Assembly (NCBI RefSeq): GCF_900104065.1 | Contig: NZ_FNLC01000002.1 | Location: 478,995 to 542,994, forward strand | Direction of reading: 5' to 3' | Length of the DNA stretch: 64,000 nt | Source: Natronobacterium texcoconense | Lineage (GTDB): Archaea; Halobacteriota; Halobacteria; Halobacteriales; Natrialbaceae | Shown: positions 9,188 through 17,393 of the stretch, piece by piece | Layout of the letters: every line of letters begins with the position of its first letter | Numbering within the stretch: position 1 is the stretch's first letter | Notes under the pieces: generated by a model | What the model was told of the DNA's origin: nothing | Seen by the model: only the letters and a program-made list of their open reading frames with translations | Databases searched by the model: none | Position numbers and translations under genes: made by a program

Positions 9188-10141
9188 TCAGTCCGCGACC
9201 GGCTCGCCGCCGTCGACGTCCTCGGCCATCGAAAGCTCCCCTTCGGCGGGGCGTTCCGAAGTCGGCAACGAGTCGCGAAAGCGGCCGACGATCGATCGAG
9301 CCTCCGGCAGTTCGGTATCGCCGAGTGCTCCCAGCAGGGCCAGCGCCCGCCGCGCTCGAGTGCGTCGCCAGGATTCCGCGCGGTGTTCGTACGTCCGAAT
9401 ACCCCTGAGGAAGTCGGTCTTCGAGAACTCGGGCCAGTAGGGAGTACAGAAGAAGACCGCAGCCTCGTTGCCGTTTGCGTGCCAGGGCAGGAAGTTCGAG
9501 GTGCGCTCGTCGCCGCCGGTCCGGATGATCAGGTCGACGTCTCGCACCGGCCGGTCGTACAGCCGCTGTTCGATCGTCTCGACCTCGATGTCGTCGGGCT
9601 CGAGGTCGCCAGACTCGACTTCGGCCGCGACGTCTCTGGTGGCCTCGAGCAGTCGCGAACGACCGCCGTACGCGAGTGCGATGTTGAGCACGAACTGGTC
9701 GTACTCGCGGGTCTGGCGTTCGGCGTAGTCGACGGCCTCCTGGACGCGTTCGGGGAGCATCTCCGTCTCGCCGATAGCCCGGATGCAGACCTCGTTGTCG
9801 TGGACGCGGTCGGCGTCGGCGAACTCCCGGAGTTTCTCACAGAGCAGGTCGAACAGCGCCTCGTTTTCCTCCTCGGGACGCTCGAAGTTCTCCGTCGAGA
9901 ACGCGTACAGGGTCAGTTCCTCGACGCCGACGTCCTGACACCACTCGAGGACGCGTTCGGTCGTCTTCGCGCCCGCACGATGCCCGTCGGGGGCGTCCTC
10001 GCCCTGTTTGCGAGCGTACCGGCGGTTCCCGTCCTGAATCACTGCGACGTGTGTCGGCGCGCCGGCGATCTCTCTGGAGAGCAGGCGTTCGTAGACGTCG
10101 TCGACGCGCTGACGGACCCACCGCTTCATCGATCGGTTCAA
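9188..10141 (-). CDS. uppS: (Z)-prenyl diphosphate synthase, catalytic subunit or enzyme
   Basis: A 317-residue cis-prenyltransferase. The active-site block HVAVIQDGNRRYARKQG (Asp37 is the expected Mg-pyrophosphate residue) is intact, as are the GHRAGAKTTERVLEWC and YAFSTENFERP motifs and the IIRTGGDERTSNFLPW loop. It makes the long polyprenyl phosphates (dolichol precursors) used for S-layer glycosylation. The C-terminal end differs from bacterial enzymes: there is no RxG motif after the last helix, only an Arg-rich extension and acidic tail. The paralogue at 2482-3087 supplies exactly that motif. The gene is convergent with the antiporter gene. Confidence 0.9.
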   Translation of the reverse strand: MNRSMKRWVRQRVDDVYERLLSREIAGAPTHVAVIQDGNRRYARKQGEDAPDGHRAGAKTTERVLEWCQDVGVEELTLYAFSTENFERPEEENEALFDLLCEKLREFADADRVHDNEVCIRAIGETEMLPERVQEAVDYAERQTREYDQFVLNIALAYGGRSRLLEATRDVAAEVESGDLEPDDIEVETIEQRLYDRPVRDVDLIIRTGGDERTSNFLPWHANGNEAAVFFCTPYWPEFSKTDFLRGIRTYEHRAESWRRTRARRALALLGALGDTELPEARSIVGRFRDSLPTSERPAEGELSMAEDVDGGEPVAD

Positions 10142-10292
10142 TGCTACCGACGACTATGTGTTTTGTGTGTTACTTTCCACCACTGTGACTCGTACCCACA
10201 CCGTGGGCCGGTAGTAATACACCCGTCAAACGACCCGCATACGGCTCCGACGAACCGTGACGGCTATCAGTGGGCGGACCAACCGTTCGACA

Positions 10293-10697
10293 ATGGCAGA
10301 CGCGATCGACGACGACCTCTACCAGCGAACGAAGGCACTGCTCGAGCCGGGAGAGATCGATCTCAACGGTGCGATCGTCCACACCGACTACGACGGCAGT
10401 GAGGACGTCAAGATGATGCAGGCGACGATCGACGTCGGCGACGTCATCGCCGAACACTCGGGGTACGAGCCGACCGACTGCTACGTCTACTCGGGCAACG
10501 ACGATCCCGACTTCTCTTCAAACCAGCACCAGGGGCTGACCCTCGACGACGAGGAGTTCGTCTGGGAGTGCCAGCAACTGTTGCGCGAAGGGAGTTTCGA
10601 CGTCGTCATCTACTACCGGGCCAGCGCCGACCACGAGGCGATCCTCGAGGAGATCAGGGAACTGGGCTTCGACGTGACCGGCGTCGAGGGTGAGTGA
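10293..10697 (+). CDS. conserved haloarchaeal protein (DUF5778-like)
   Basis: A 134-residue soluble acidic protein. It resembles the haloarchaeal family I know as DUF5778, with blocks VHTDYDGSEDVKMMQATID, CYVYSGNDDPDF.SNQHQGLTL and FVWECQQLLREGSFDVVIYY. The ATG at 10293 is preferred over upstream starts because conservation begins with ADAIDDDLY. Function is unknown. It sits immediately before the hemA region. Confidence 0.75.
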   Translation: MADAIDDDLYQRTKALLEPGEIDLNGAIVHTDYDGSEDVKMMQATIDVGDVIAEHSGYEPTDCYVYSGNDDPDFSSNQHQGLTLDDEEFVWECQQLLREGSFDVVIYYRASADHEAILEEIRELGFDVTGVEGE

Positions 10698-11058
10698 TTC
10701 CCGAGCGCCACTTCATCGATCTTCAGGTATGTACACTCTCTCGGACGACGACACGGGCGTGATGGCACATCCCACCAGCGACGGCTCGAGCGGTCGAACA
10801 GTTCCGGCGACGGACGTGACTCTCGAGTGCCGTACCGAACAGTTCCTTTCGGGTGCTGGCAAAACGCCGACGGGTCGTCGGATCGTAGGAGTGGCGGTGA
10901 ATACGTGGGGCGGACCACGGCGGTCGAAAGCGGCTCTCGCTACCGTCACCAGTTCGTCGGAATTTTGGACAGCTTTACGTATCGAAGCTTCCAACACTCG
11001 GCAAGTGATCGAGGACGTGATCGCGGAAACCGTCGCTCTGAAGGGTGATCGCCCGTGA
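10690..11058 (+). CDS. doubtful small ORF between the DUF5778-like gene and hemA
   Basis: A GTG at 10690 overlaps the end of the previous gene by 8 bases, and the TGA at 11056-11058 overlaps the hemA GTG. This nested spacing looks like an operon gene of 122 codons. However, third-codon GC is lower than in neighbours, the peptide is basic and Ser/Thr-rich rather than acidic, and no motif is recognisable. Many haloarchaeal hemA genes follow a precorrin-2 dehydrogenase gene; nothing like that is visible here. It may be a decayed gene or the hemA leader and promoter, with a TATA-like TTTACGTA at about 10973. Confidence 0.25.
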   Translation: MSDSRAPLHRSSGMYTLSDDDTGVMAHPTSDGSSGRTVPATDVTLECRTEQFLSGAGKTPTGRRIVGVAVNTWGGPRRSKAALATVTSSSEFWTALRIEASNTRQVIEDVIAETVALKGDRP

Positions 11059-12392
11059 CCAGCGCCGGCGTCGTCACCGCTGCGCGGGTCACCCACGAGA
11101 GCGGGAGCGTCGACGACCTCGCCGCCGCCAGTCCGGAGGACCAGCGGACGGCCGTCACCACGCTCTGCTCGCTTCCGGAGATCGAAGAAGCGTACGTCCT
11201 CTCTACCTGTAACCGCGTCGAGGCATACGTCGTCGCGACGGACGGCGCAGTCGGCCGGGCCGCCCTCGAAGAGTTCTTTACCGGCGTCGACGACGACGCT
11301 ATCGTCGAATCCCGCCACGAGGAGAGCCTGCGTCACCTCCTGCGCGTCGCGACGGGCCTCGAGTCGGTCGTCCTCGGCGAGGACCAGATCATCGGCCAGG
11401 TTCGCGACGCCTACGAGGACGCCCGCAGCGCCGGTGGCATCGGCCCGATGCTCGAGGCCGCCGTCACGAAGGCGATCCACGTGGGCGAACGCGCCCGGAC
11501 CGAGACCGAGATCAACGAGGGCGTCGTCTCGCTGGGCTCGGCCGCGACGAAACTCGCTGCCGGATCGATCGACCTCGAGGGAACCACTTCCCTCGTCGTC
11601 GGTGCCGGCGAGATGGGACGGCTCGCCGCCCGGAGCCTCACAGACGCCGACGTCGACGAACTCCTGATCGCGAACCGAACCGTCTCGCGCGCCGAGGAGC
11701 TAGCAGCGACCCTCGAGGCCGACACCGAAACCGTAGAGACGCGTGCGGTCCCTCTGGAATCCCTCGCGACGGTCGCAGGCGACGCCGATGTCGTCGTCAC
11801 GGCGACCGGCAGCGCCGATCCCGTCCTCGAGCCCCGTCATCTCGAGGCCGACGGAACGGAACAGGTCGTCGTCGACCTCGGTCAGCCCCGCGACGTCGCG
11901 CCGGCAGCCGACTCGCTCGCGACCGTCACCGTCTACGACCTGGACGACCTCGAGTCGATCACCGAAGAGACCCGACGGCAACGCGCCGAGGCCGCCCGCG
12001 AGGTCGAGTCGATGGTCGACCACGAACTCGAACTGCTGCAGGACCAGTACAAGCGCGCCCGCGCCGACGAGGTCATCGCCGCGATGTACGAGTCCGCAAA
12101 CCGGATCAAGGACCGAGAACTCGAGAAGGCGTTCTCGCGACTCGAGGGCGACGAGGACGGCGAACTCTCGGACGCCCAGCGTGAGGTCGTCGAGTCCATG
12201 GCCGACACCCTGGTGAGCCAGTTGCTCGCGCCGCCGACGCGAAGCCTTCGCGAGGCGGCCGCCGAGGACGACTGGGGGACGATCAACACGGCCCTGCAAC
12301 TGTTCGATCCTCACTTCGGCGACGAGATCGGTGCGTTGCCGTTCGGCGAGGAGCAGCGTTCGGACGTCGCGCTCGAGGCGAGCGACGACTAA
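11055..12392 (+). CDS. hemA: glutamyl-tRNA reductase
   Basis: A 445-residue enzyme that reduces glutamyl-tRNA(Glu) to glutamate-1-semialdehyde, the first committed step of C5 tetrapyrrole synthesis. The catalytic Cys52 lies in LSTCNRVEAYVV. The EDQIIGQVRDAY block and the NADPH-binding VVGAGEMGRLAARSL segment are present, and the C-terminal half holds the helical dimerisation region. Conservation starts at TSAGVVTAARVTHES, supporting the GTG start that overlaps the preceding TGA. The product serves haem, sirohaem and cobalamin synthesis. Confidence 0.95.
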   Translation: MTSAGVVTAARVTHESGSVDDLAAASPEDQRTAVTTLCSLPEIEEAYVLSTCNRVEAYVVATDGAVGRAALEEFFTGVDDDAIVESRHEESLRHLLRVATGLESVVLGEDQIIGQVRDAYEDARSAGGIGPMLEAAVTKAIHVGERARTETEINEGVVSLGSAATKLAAGSIDLEGTTSLVVGAGEMGRLAARSLTDADVDELLIANRTVSRAEELAATLEADTETVETRAVPLESLATVAGDADVVVTATGSADPVLEPRHLEADGTEQVVVDLGQPRDVAPAADSLATVTVYDLDDLESITEETRRQRAEAAREVESMVDHELELLQDQYKRARADEVIAAMYESANRIKDRELEKAFSRLEGDEDGELSDAQREVVESMADTLVSQLLAPPTRSLREAAAEDDWGTINTALQLFDPHFGDEIGALPFGEEQRSDVALEASDD

Positions 12393-12484
12393 CGGCCCGC
12401 GTTTCCTTCCCCGACTGCACCCTTAATTACGTGATTGCCGTCGTGTGCCCAACCATTATTTGAGTGGGTTCCGTTCGCACGGAC

Positions 12485-12772
12485 ATGGCTGACCTGCTTT
12501 CCGACGACGAGATCGAAGACCAACTACCCGAGGAGTGGCAACGCGAGGGCGACGAAATCGTCCGGAGCTACGAGTTCGACGACTACCTCCACGGGGTCAA
12601 CTTCGCCCAGATGGTCGGCGAAATCGCCGAATCGCAGTTCCACCATCCCGAGATCGTCATCCGCTACAAGGAAGTCGAGATCCGGCTGACCTCCCACGAG
12701 GAAGGCGGCATCACCGACCAGGACGTCGAGATGGCCGAACTGATCGACTCCGAACGCGAGAGCCAGGACTGA
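12485..12772 (+). CDS. 4a-hydroxytetrahydrobiopterin dehydratase (PCD/DCoH family)
   Basis: A 95-residue protein with the family motif FHHPEIVIRYKEVEIRLTSHEEGGIT: the His-His pair and downstream His form the active site. It dehydrates 4a-hydroxytetrahydropterins after pterin-dependent hydroxylation. Some archaeal members are thought to act in Moco or other pterin repair instead. The ATG at 12485 is chosen because ADLLSDDEIEDQLPEEW is the usual N-terminus; upstream sequence holds a promoter-like AT-rich patch. Confidence 0.9.
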   Translation: MADLLSDDEIEDQLPEEWQREGDEIVRSYEFDDYLHGVNFAQMVGEIAESQFHHPEIVIRYKEVEIRLTSHEEGGITDQDVEMAELIDSERESQD

Positions 12773-12791
12773 ACGGTCTCGGACAGCGACC

Positions 12792-13178
12792 ATGGAAGCC
12801 CACTACGTGTTCCGCGTAACGGCCCGAATCGAGGGGACGACGCCGTCGGTATCGGTCGATCCGGCGACCGCCGAGACGACGGTCACCGTCTACCGCGAGG
12901 CACCGGAGCCCGGAACGGAGGGCTGGCTGTTCTTCCGGAACACCCTCTGGCGCGGCGAGGTGTCCGACCCCGAGTACGGACGACAACTCGCCGAAGAGTG
13001 GCTCGGCGACGGACTCGAGGTCAGGTCCGTCGCGTTCAGCGAACTCAGGACCGACGAGGCCTACTTCGCGGCGTTGAAAGACGCGATCGCCGACGATCTC
13101 GAGGCGTTCAAGGCGGCGAACGTCTCGGAAGTGCTCTCGAAGTACCTGGGCTCGAGTATTAGGGTTACCGACGGCTGA
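12792..13178 (+). CDS. LWR-salt protein
   Basis: A 128-residue protein of the haloarchaeal family named for its invariant LWR motif, present here as FFRNTLWRGEVSDP. It starts with a beta-strand stretch (YVFRVTARIEGTTPSVSVDP) and ends in a helical region (YLGSSIRV). Function is not known; the family is restricted to halophilic archaea. It lies 20 bases after the pterin dehydratase gene and probably shares its transcript. Confidence 0.85.
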   Translation: MEAHYVFRVTARIEGTTPSVSVDPATAETTVTVYREAPEPGTEGWLFFRNTLWRGEVSDPEYGRQLAEEWLGDGLEVRSVAFSELRTDEAYFAALKDAIADDLEAFKAANVSEVLSKYLGSSIRVTDG

Positions 13179-13241
13179 ACGGATTGCGGTACTGACACCG
13201 ACCGCCAGATTGGTCGGCAATCGGCAGTCATCGGCTACACC

Positions 13242-13302
13242 AGACGGTCTGAAACTCGAGCAGACGGGCGAGCAACCGGAACACATATATTTCAGACCGT
13301 CT
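13242..13302. promoter_or_regulatory. 13-bp inverted repeat spanning the promoter of the HAD gene
   Basis: AGACGGTCTGAAA (13242-13254) and its exact complement TTTCAGACCGTCT (13290-13302) are separated by 35 bases. The left arm is itself nearly palindromic (CAGAC-G-GTCTG). The right arm abuts a TATA-like ACATATAT at 13283-13290, and the HAD gene starts at 13318. The arrangement suggests an operator for a dimeric regulator or a DNA loop. Confidence 0.4.
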
Positions 13303-13317
13303 TACAGTTGTGTCCCT

Positions 13318-13956
13318 ATGGTTTCCGAGTACGACTTCTGGCTGCTCGATCTCGACGGGACCCTCGTCGACGTCGAGTGGTCCTACACCCGCGGCGTCTT
13401 CGATCGGGTGGGCGACCGGCTCGGATACGAGTTTAGCGATCGCGAAGCCGACATCCTCTGGAACGGACTGACCGGCTCTCGCGACTACCAGCTCAAAGAG
13501 TGGGGGCTCGATCCCGGCGAGTTCTGGGACGCCTTCCACGAAGAGGAAGATCCGTTCGTCCGTGCAGAACAGACCTATCTCCACGACGACGCCGAGTTCG
13601 TTGCCGACCTCGACGAACCGGTCGGGCTGGTCACCCACTGTCAGGAGTTTCTCTGCGAGCCGGTTCTCGACGAACTCGATATCCACGACTGGTTCGATGC
13701 CCGACTCTGCTGTACCGAACAGACTGGCTGGAAGCCCGACCCTGCGCCGGTCGAACACGTCATGAACGAACTCGGCGTCGGTCACAACGGACACCAGGGC
13801 GTTCTCGCAGGTGACGGTGCGTGCGACGTCGGCGCGGCCTGGAACGCCGGTATCGACGCGATTCACGTCGAACGGGTCGGTCACGAACGACGCGGCCAGT
13901 GTGTGCTCGGAGACTACCGCGTTCGCTCGTTCGACGAACTCGACTTGCCTCAGTAA
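13318..13956 (+). CDS. HAD-superfamily hydrolase
   Basis: A 212-residue phosphatase-type protein with all four HAD motifs: DLDGTLVDVEW (nucleophile Asp), LVTHCQEF (motif II Thr), GWKPDPAP (Lys) and LAGDGACDVGAAWNAG (metal Asp). The cap is helical, as in phosphoglycolate phosphatase-like members. The substrate cannot be told. The ATG at 13318 follows the TATA and inverted repeat closely, so the transcript leader is short. Confidence 0.85.
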   Translation: MVSEYDFWLLDLDGTLVDVEWSYTRGVFDRVGDRLGYEFSDREADILWNGLTGSRDYQLKEWGLDPGEFWDAFHEEEDPFVRAEQTYLHDDAEFVADLDEPVGLVTHCQEFLCEPVLDELDIHDWFDARLCCTEQTGWKPDPAPVEHVMNELGVGHNGHQGVLAGDGACDVGAAWNAGIDAIHVERVGHERRGQCVLGDYRVRSFDELDLPQ

Positions 13957-13959
13957 GGT

Positions 13960-14607
13960 TTACGTCCGATTCGCAGGCTCGAGTTCGTCGTTTACTAGCG
14001 TCTCGTAGGCACGCCGGAACCGTTCGGACAGCGCCTGATGAGAGATCCCGAGTTCTTCCGCCAACTCCTCCATCGAAATCCGACGCGGGATCTCGAAGTA
14101 GCCGTACTCGAGTGCGGCCTCGAGTGCCTCCCGCTGCTCCGGCGTCAATCGCGTGTCGACTTCCGACTGGCCGTGAACGTCGGTAACGCGTCGGAGGTCG
14201 GCGTCGACCCCCTGTTCGACGAGCCGATCGTAGCCGTTACAGAGCGCGTCCCGGTCCGGAAACCGGGTCTTTATCTGCCACCACCCACTCGCTCCCCAGG
14301 CCTCGAGTAACGATCCGCCGTCGACGAGCAATCCGTCGTAGAGGCGGTCTATCCCCTTCCCGTCGGTAAAACGAACGTCGAACAACAGCCGGTCGTCGGT
14401 CTCGACCAGTAGTTCCGTCGAAACGACTGCGGGATCGGCGTCGAACGCCCCTTCGACTCGCTTGCGGTCCACGTCGGACACCCAGAGCGACGGCCGGCTT
14501 TTCGAGACGGACGACTCGAGTTCGAACGTAGCGTCCGGTACGTGTTCGAACGTCGTCTCGAGTGTCGTGTCGGCGGCCGAAAGCCGAAGTTCCGCGATCG
14601 TCGACAT
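13960..14607 (-). CDS. HTH-10 family transcriptional regulator
   Basis: A 215-residue protein. Residues ~155-210 form the bacterio-opsin-activator type helix-turn-helix: LTPEQREALEAALEYGYFEIPRRISMEELAEELGISHQALSERFRRAYETLV. The N-terminal ~150 residues are the usual Bat-associated sensor-like domain. Targets are unknown. It is convergent with the HAD gene, with 3 bases between stops. Confidence 0.85.
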   Translation of the reverse strand: MSTIAELRLSAADTTLETTFEHVPDATFELESSVSKSRPSLWVSDVDRKRVEGAFDADPAVVSTELLVETDDRLLFDVRFTDGKGIDRLYDGLLVDGGSLLEAWGASGWWQIKTRFPDRDALCNGYDRLVEQGVDADLRRVTDVHGQSEVDTRLTPEQREALEAALEYGYFEIPRRISMEELAEELGISHQALSERFRRAYETLVNDELEPANRT

Positions 14608-14661
14608 TACGACTCGTACACCACCCCAGACTAAAAATCGCTTTTCAGGCCACAGTGACCG

Positions 14662-16599
14662 TCAATACTGCTGAAACGACGTTCCGTCGTCCGCGAGAAG
14701 CGCCTCGAGTTCCCGGACGCTCGCTTTCTCCGTTCGGTCGGGATTCGCGAGTACGCGGACGCGCTGTTTGTCGATCGGGACGAACTCGAGGTCGAGACGG
14801 TCGGCCGTCTCTGCCAGTCCGAGACCGGCGTCGGCCTCGCCTGCGACGACCTTCCGGGCCGGGCTCTCGTGGGCTCGCAGCCCGAGGTCGAAGCCGTCGA
14901 TCGCCTCGACGAGGTCGTGGCGGGCCGTTCCGCGCTCGTCGGCCAGGTCCGCGACGGCTTCACCGAGGCTCGTCCGCAGGCCCGAATCGGTCGTCCGGTT
15001 GACGAACCGGAGTTCGCGGTCGATCAGATCATCGAGTCCGTCGATTTCGTCCGGATTACCGGGTCGCACGATCAGCCCCCACTCCCGGCTCCACTGGCCG
15101 AGTTCCACGGCGTCTGGATCGGCCTCGCTGGACTGGTCCTCCTCGACAGTAGCCACCGTGAGATCTCCGGCCATCGGGCCGGCGACGACGGCGACGTCCG
15201 GAACTCCGTCGCGGAGTCGGCGCAACCCTGGCCGCGATCCCTCCGAGAGGTATCGGGGGTTCTCGAGGCGGTCGAGCAATCGATTCAGCGTCGGGTCGTC
15301 CTCGCCGACGCCGAGCAGCGACGGTGGTCGAACGTCCGGCGAGAACAGGGTCGCCGTCACGGACTCACCGGCCTCGAGGTAGTCGGTCTCGGGGCTCACC
15401 TCGACGACACCGTCTGCCTCTGCGAGGCTGGTCGTTGCGCCGCTGCCCTTGTCGACGGGGTAGATCAGCGTCTCGCCGTCGCCGTCTTCGACCAGTCCGA
15501 CGGGCATCAGTCGCAGGCGACCCTCGCCGTACCGCTCCTGGGCGGCCATCCGCCCTTCGACGGTCGCAGACATCGGCTCCGACAGCCCCGCGGCTTCCCG
15601 GATCGCCGGCGCGACGAACGTTCGAAAGACCATCATCGCCGAGACCGGATACCCGGGCAGACCGACGTACGCCGAATCGCCGGCCGACGAGCGGCGATCG
15701 GAGCCGTCCAGTCGGCCGACGAGCATCGGTTTCCCGGGTTTGACGGCGACCCCGTGGAGCAGCAGTTCGCCCTGTTCCTCGATCACTCGGTAGATAACGT
15801 CGACCGCGCTGGCGCTGGTCGATCCCGACGAGAGCACGAGGTCACACTCCTCGGCAGCCTGCCTAAGAATGCGTTCCATCTCGTCTTGCTCGTCGCCGGC
15901 GTGGGGATAGAGAACGGGGTCGCCGCCCGCGTCCTCGACACCTGCAGCGATGGTGTAGCTGTTGACGTCGTATATCTCGCCACGATCACTGTCTACGTCC
16001 TCGCCCGGCCGAACGAGTTCGTCGCCGGTCGAGACGATGCCGACGGTCGGCCGTTTCCGGACGGGCACCTCGTCGATTCCGAGCGCCGACAGCAGTCCGA
16101 TATCGCGGGGCGTCACCCGCGTTCCGGGCCCCAGTGCTCGCTCGCCTGCCGCGACGTCGGCACCCGCGAACATCACGTTGTCGCCCGGTGCGACGGACGT
16201 CCGGACCAGGACGTCCCCACCGTCCGTATCCGTTCGCTCGACCGGCACCATCGCGTCCGCACCCGACGGCATCACCGCACCCGTCGAAATTTCGGTGGCC
16301 TGCCCTTCCTCGAGTGCCACGTCCGGTTCCTCGCCGGCGTGTACCTCGCCGACGACGTCCAGTCGAGCGGGATCGGCCTCGTCAGCCCCGAACGTATCCC
16401 GTGCCCGGAGCGCATAACCGTCGAGACTTGCCCGATCGAACCCTGGTACGTCCAGTTCGGCGTCGAGTCGAGCAACCAGTACCCGGCCACGGGCGTTCTC
16501 GAGCGAGACCCGTTCGACGCCGCCCTCGAGCGACAGCGACGCGATTGCCTCCCGTGCCTCCTCGGGGGAGGCGAGGTCGCGAAACTCCTTGCGGTCCAT
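14662..16599 (-). CDS. moeA: molybdopterin molybdenumtransferase MoeA fused to a substrate-binding-like domain
   Basis: A 645-residue protein. Residues ~1-410 are MoeA, which inserts Mo or W into molybdopterin-AMP. Motifs include GFDRASLDGYALRA, TGAVMPSGADAMVPVE, VGIVSTGDEL, LVLSSGSTSA and VKPGKPMLVG. Residues ~430-645 form a PBP/LysR-substrate-type domain (NRLLDRLENPRYLSEGSRPGLRRL; EADAGLGLAETADRL) that may sense a metal oxyanion or cofactor. The ATG at 16599 is chosen because MoeA homology starts at DRKEFRDLASPEEA. A second, unfused MoeA lies at 22468-23751. Confidence 0.9.
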   Translation of the reverse strand: MDRKEFRDLASPEEAREAIASLSLEGGVERVSLENARGRVLVARLDAELDVPGFDRASLDGYALRARDTFGADEADPARLDVVGEVHAGEEPDVALEEGQATEISTGAVMPSGADAMVPVERTDTDGGDVLVRTSVAPGDNVMFAGADVAAGERALGPGTRVTPRDIGLLSALGIDEVPVRKRPTVGIVSTGDELVRPGEDVDSDRGEIYDVNSYTIAAGVEDAGGDPVLYPHAGDEQDEMERILRQAAEECDLVLSSGSTSASAVDVIYRVIEEQGELLLHGVAVKPGKPMLVGRLDGSDRRSSAGDSAYVGLPGYPVSAMMVFRTFVAPAIREAAGLSEPMSATVEGRMAAQERYGEGRLRLMPVGLVEDGDGETLIYPVDKGSGATTSLAEADGVVEVSPETDYLEAGESVTATLFSPDVRPPSLLGVGEDDPTLNRLLDRLENPRYLSEGSRPGLRRLRDGVPDVAVVAGPMAGDLTVATVEEDQSSEADPDAVELGQWSREWGLIVRPGNPDEIDGLDDLIDRELRFVNRTTDSGLRTSLGEAVADLADERGTARHDLVEAIDGFDLGLRAHESPARKVVAGEADAGLGLAETADRLDLEFVPIDKQRVRVLANPDRTEKASVRELEALLADDGTSFQQY

Positions 16600-16649
16600 G
16601 TCGGCCCTTCGACGGCGGCGCGTAAAAACGTCGGTCGAACGGAACGCCG

Positions 16650-17000
16650 TCAGGTCGCTAGCCCGATCCTCGCGTTGACCCACCCGTCCGTGACGACCTC
16701 GAGGTGGTACGTTCCACCGTCCTCGAGCGTCTCCTTGTGTTCCAGTTCGCCACGGTCGGTTTGCTCGTACATGATTCTGTTCTCGTCCTCGTCCAGGAGG
16801 TCCGCGTGAGCGAACGTTCCTCTCCTGAGAGCGAACTCGATGATGAGTTCGTATCCAGGCTCGGCCTCGAACGTATAGCTGCTACTGTCGGTGAGTGTGT
16901 CGTCGACGATTTCTATGTCTCCGGGGGCCCCACCCGTACACCCGGCCAGTGTCGTCACCGCTAGCGTACCCCCTACAGCTAACAGCCGTCGTCGCTTCAT
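16650..17000 (-). CDS. small Tat/lipobox lipoprotein
   Basis: A 116-residue exported protein. The start KRRRLLAVGGTLAVTTLAGC combines a twin-arginine-like motif with a lipobox whose Cys21 is probably lipid-modified. The mature part is beta-rich and ends in HLEVVTDGWVNARIGL, resembling small haloarchaeal domains of unknown function. It is about 50 bases upstream of moeA on the same strand and could be co-transcribed with it. Confidence 0.7.
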   Translation of the reverse strand: MKRRRLLAVGGTLAVTTLAGCTGGAPGDIEIVDDTLTDSSSYTFEAEPGYELIIEFALRRGTFAHADLLDEDENRIMYEQTDRGELEHKETLEDGGTYHLEVVTDGWVNARIGLAT

Positions 17001-17393
17001 AGACTACCAGCCGCATTCAAGATAAATAATAGCTCTGGCAGATTGTATAGTGCCTGTCACAGGTCTGTTCTCCGATAATTCGATCGATCTCGTTTGCCCA
17101 GGACTGACGGGGCTAGAACCCGCCGTACGGCGGTAATACAGTACCAACTGCAACTATCTACACCTGATCGCACAGCTCTCGTTCGATCAGGTATGCAGTG
17201 ACTTGTAGTGGCGACTGAAGTTGTTCTCTCGACGACCAACTAGCGAACTGTCTGTGGCGACGTACTGGCATGCTCAGCGTAACCAGAAGTAGTTGTTTTG
17301 ACTCCCTATCTCCCGACATATCGTAAGTACGTAGTCGGTTTCAGTTACCTACTGACCCAAAGGTATTTCTCGGTCGCATTCGTCGTAGTATCT
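17001..17393. other. intergenic region with two inverted repeats and the tupA promoter
   Basis: No gene is visible in these 393 bases. There is a perfect 14-bp palindrome CCGCCGTACGGCGG at 17120-17133. A stem with arms ACCTGATCG (17162-17170) and CGATCAGGT (17184-17192) surrounds 13 bases. A half-site TTTTGACTC occurs at 17296-17304. The stretch separates the divergent lipoprotein-moeA and tungstate-uptake units, so any of these could be binding sites for the ModE-type regulator at 19827. Base composition is more AT-rich than the neighbouring genes. Confidence 0.45.

Noticed and set aside
10713-11480. 255-codon antisense frame across the hemA start
   Set aside because: It overlaps the hemA coding region with antisense-type composition and has no recognisable domain.
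14869-16809. Long open frame of 646 codons antisense to the fused moeA
   Set aside because: It mirrors the real gene's codon bias (GC-rich antisense), gives an Arg/His-rich product without motifs, and crosses the promoter side of moeA.
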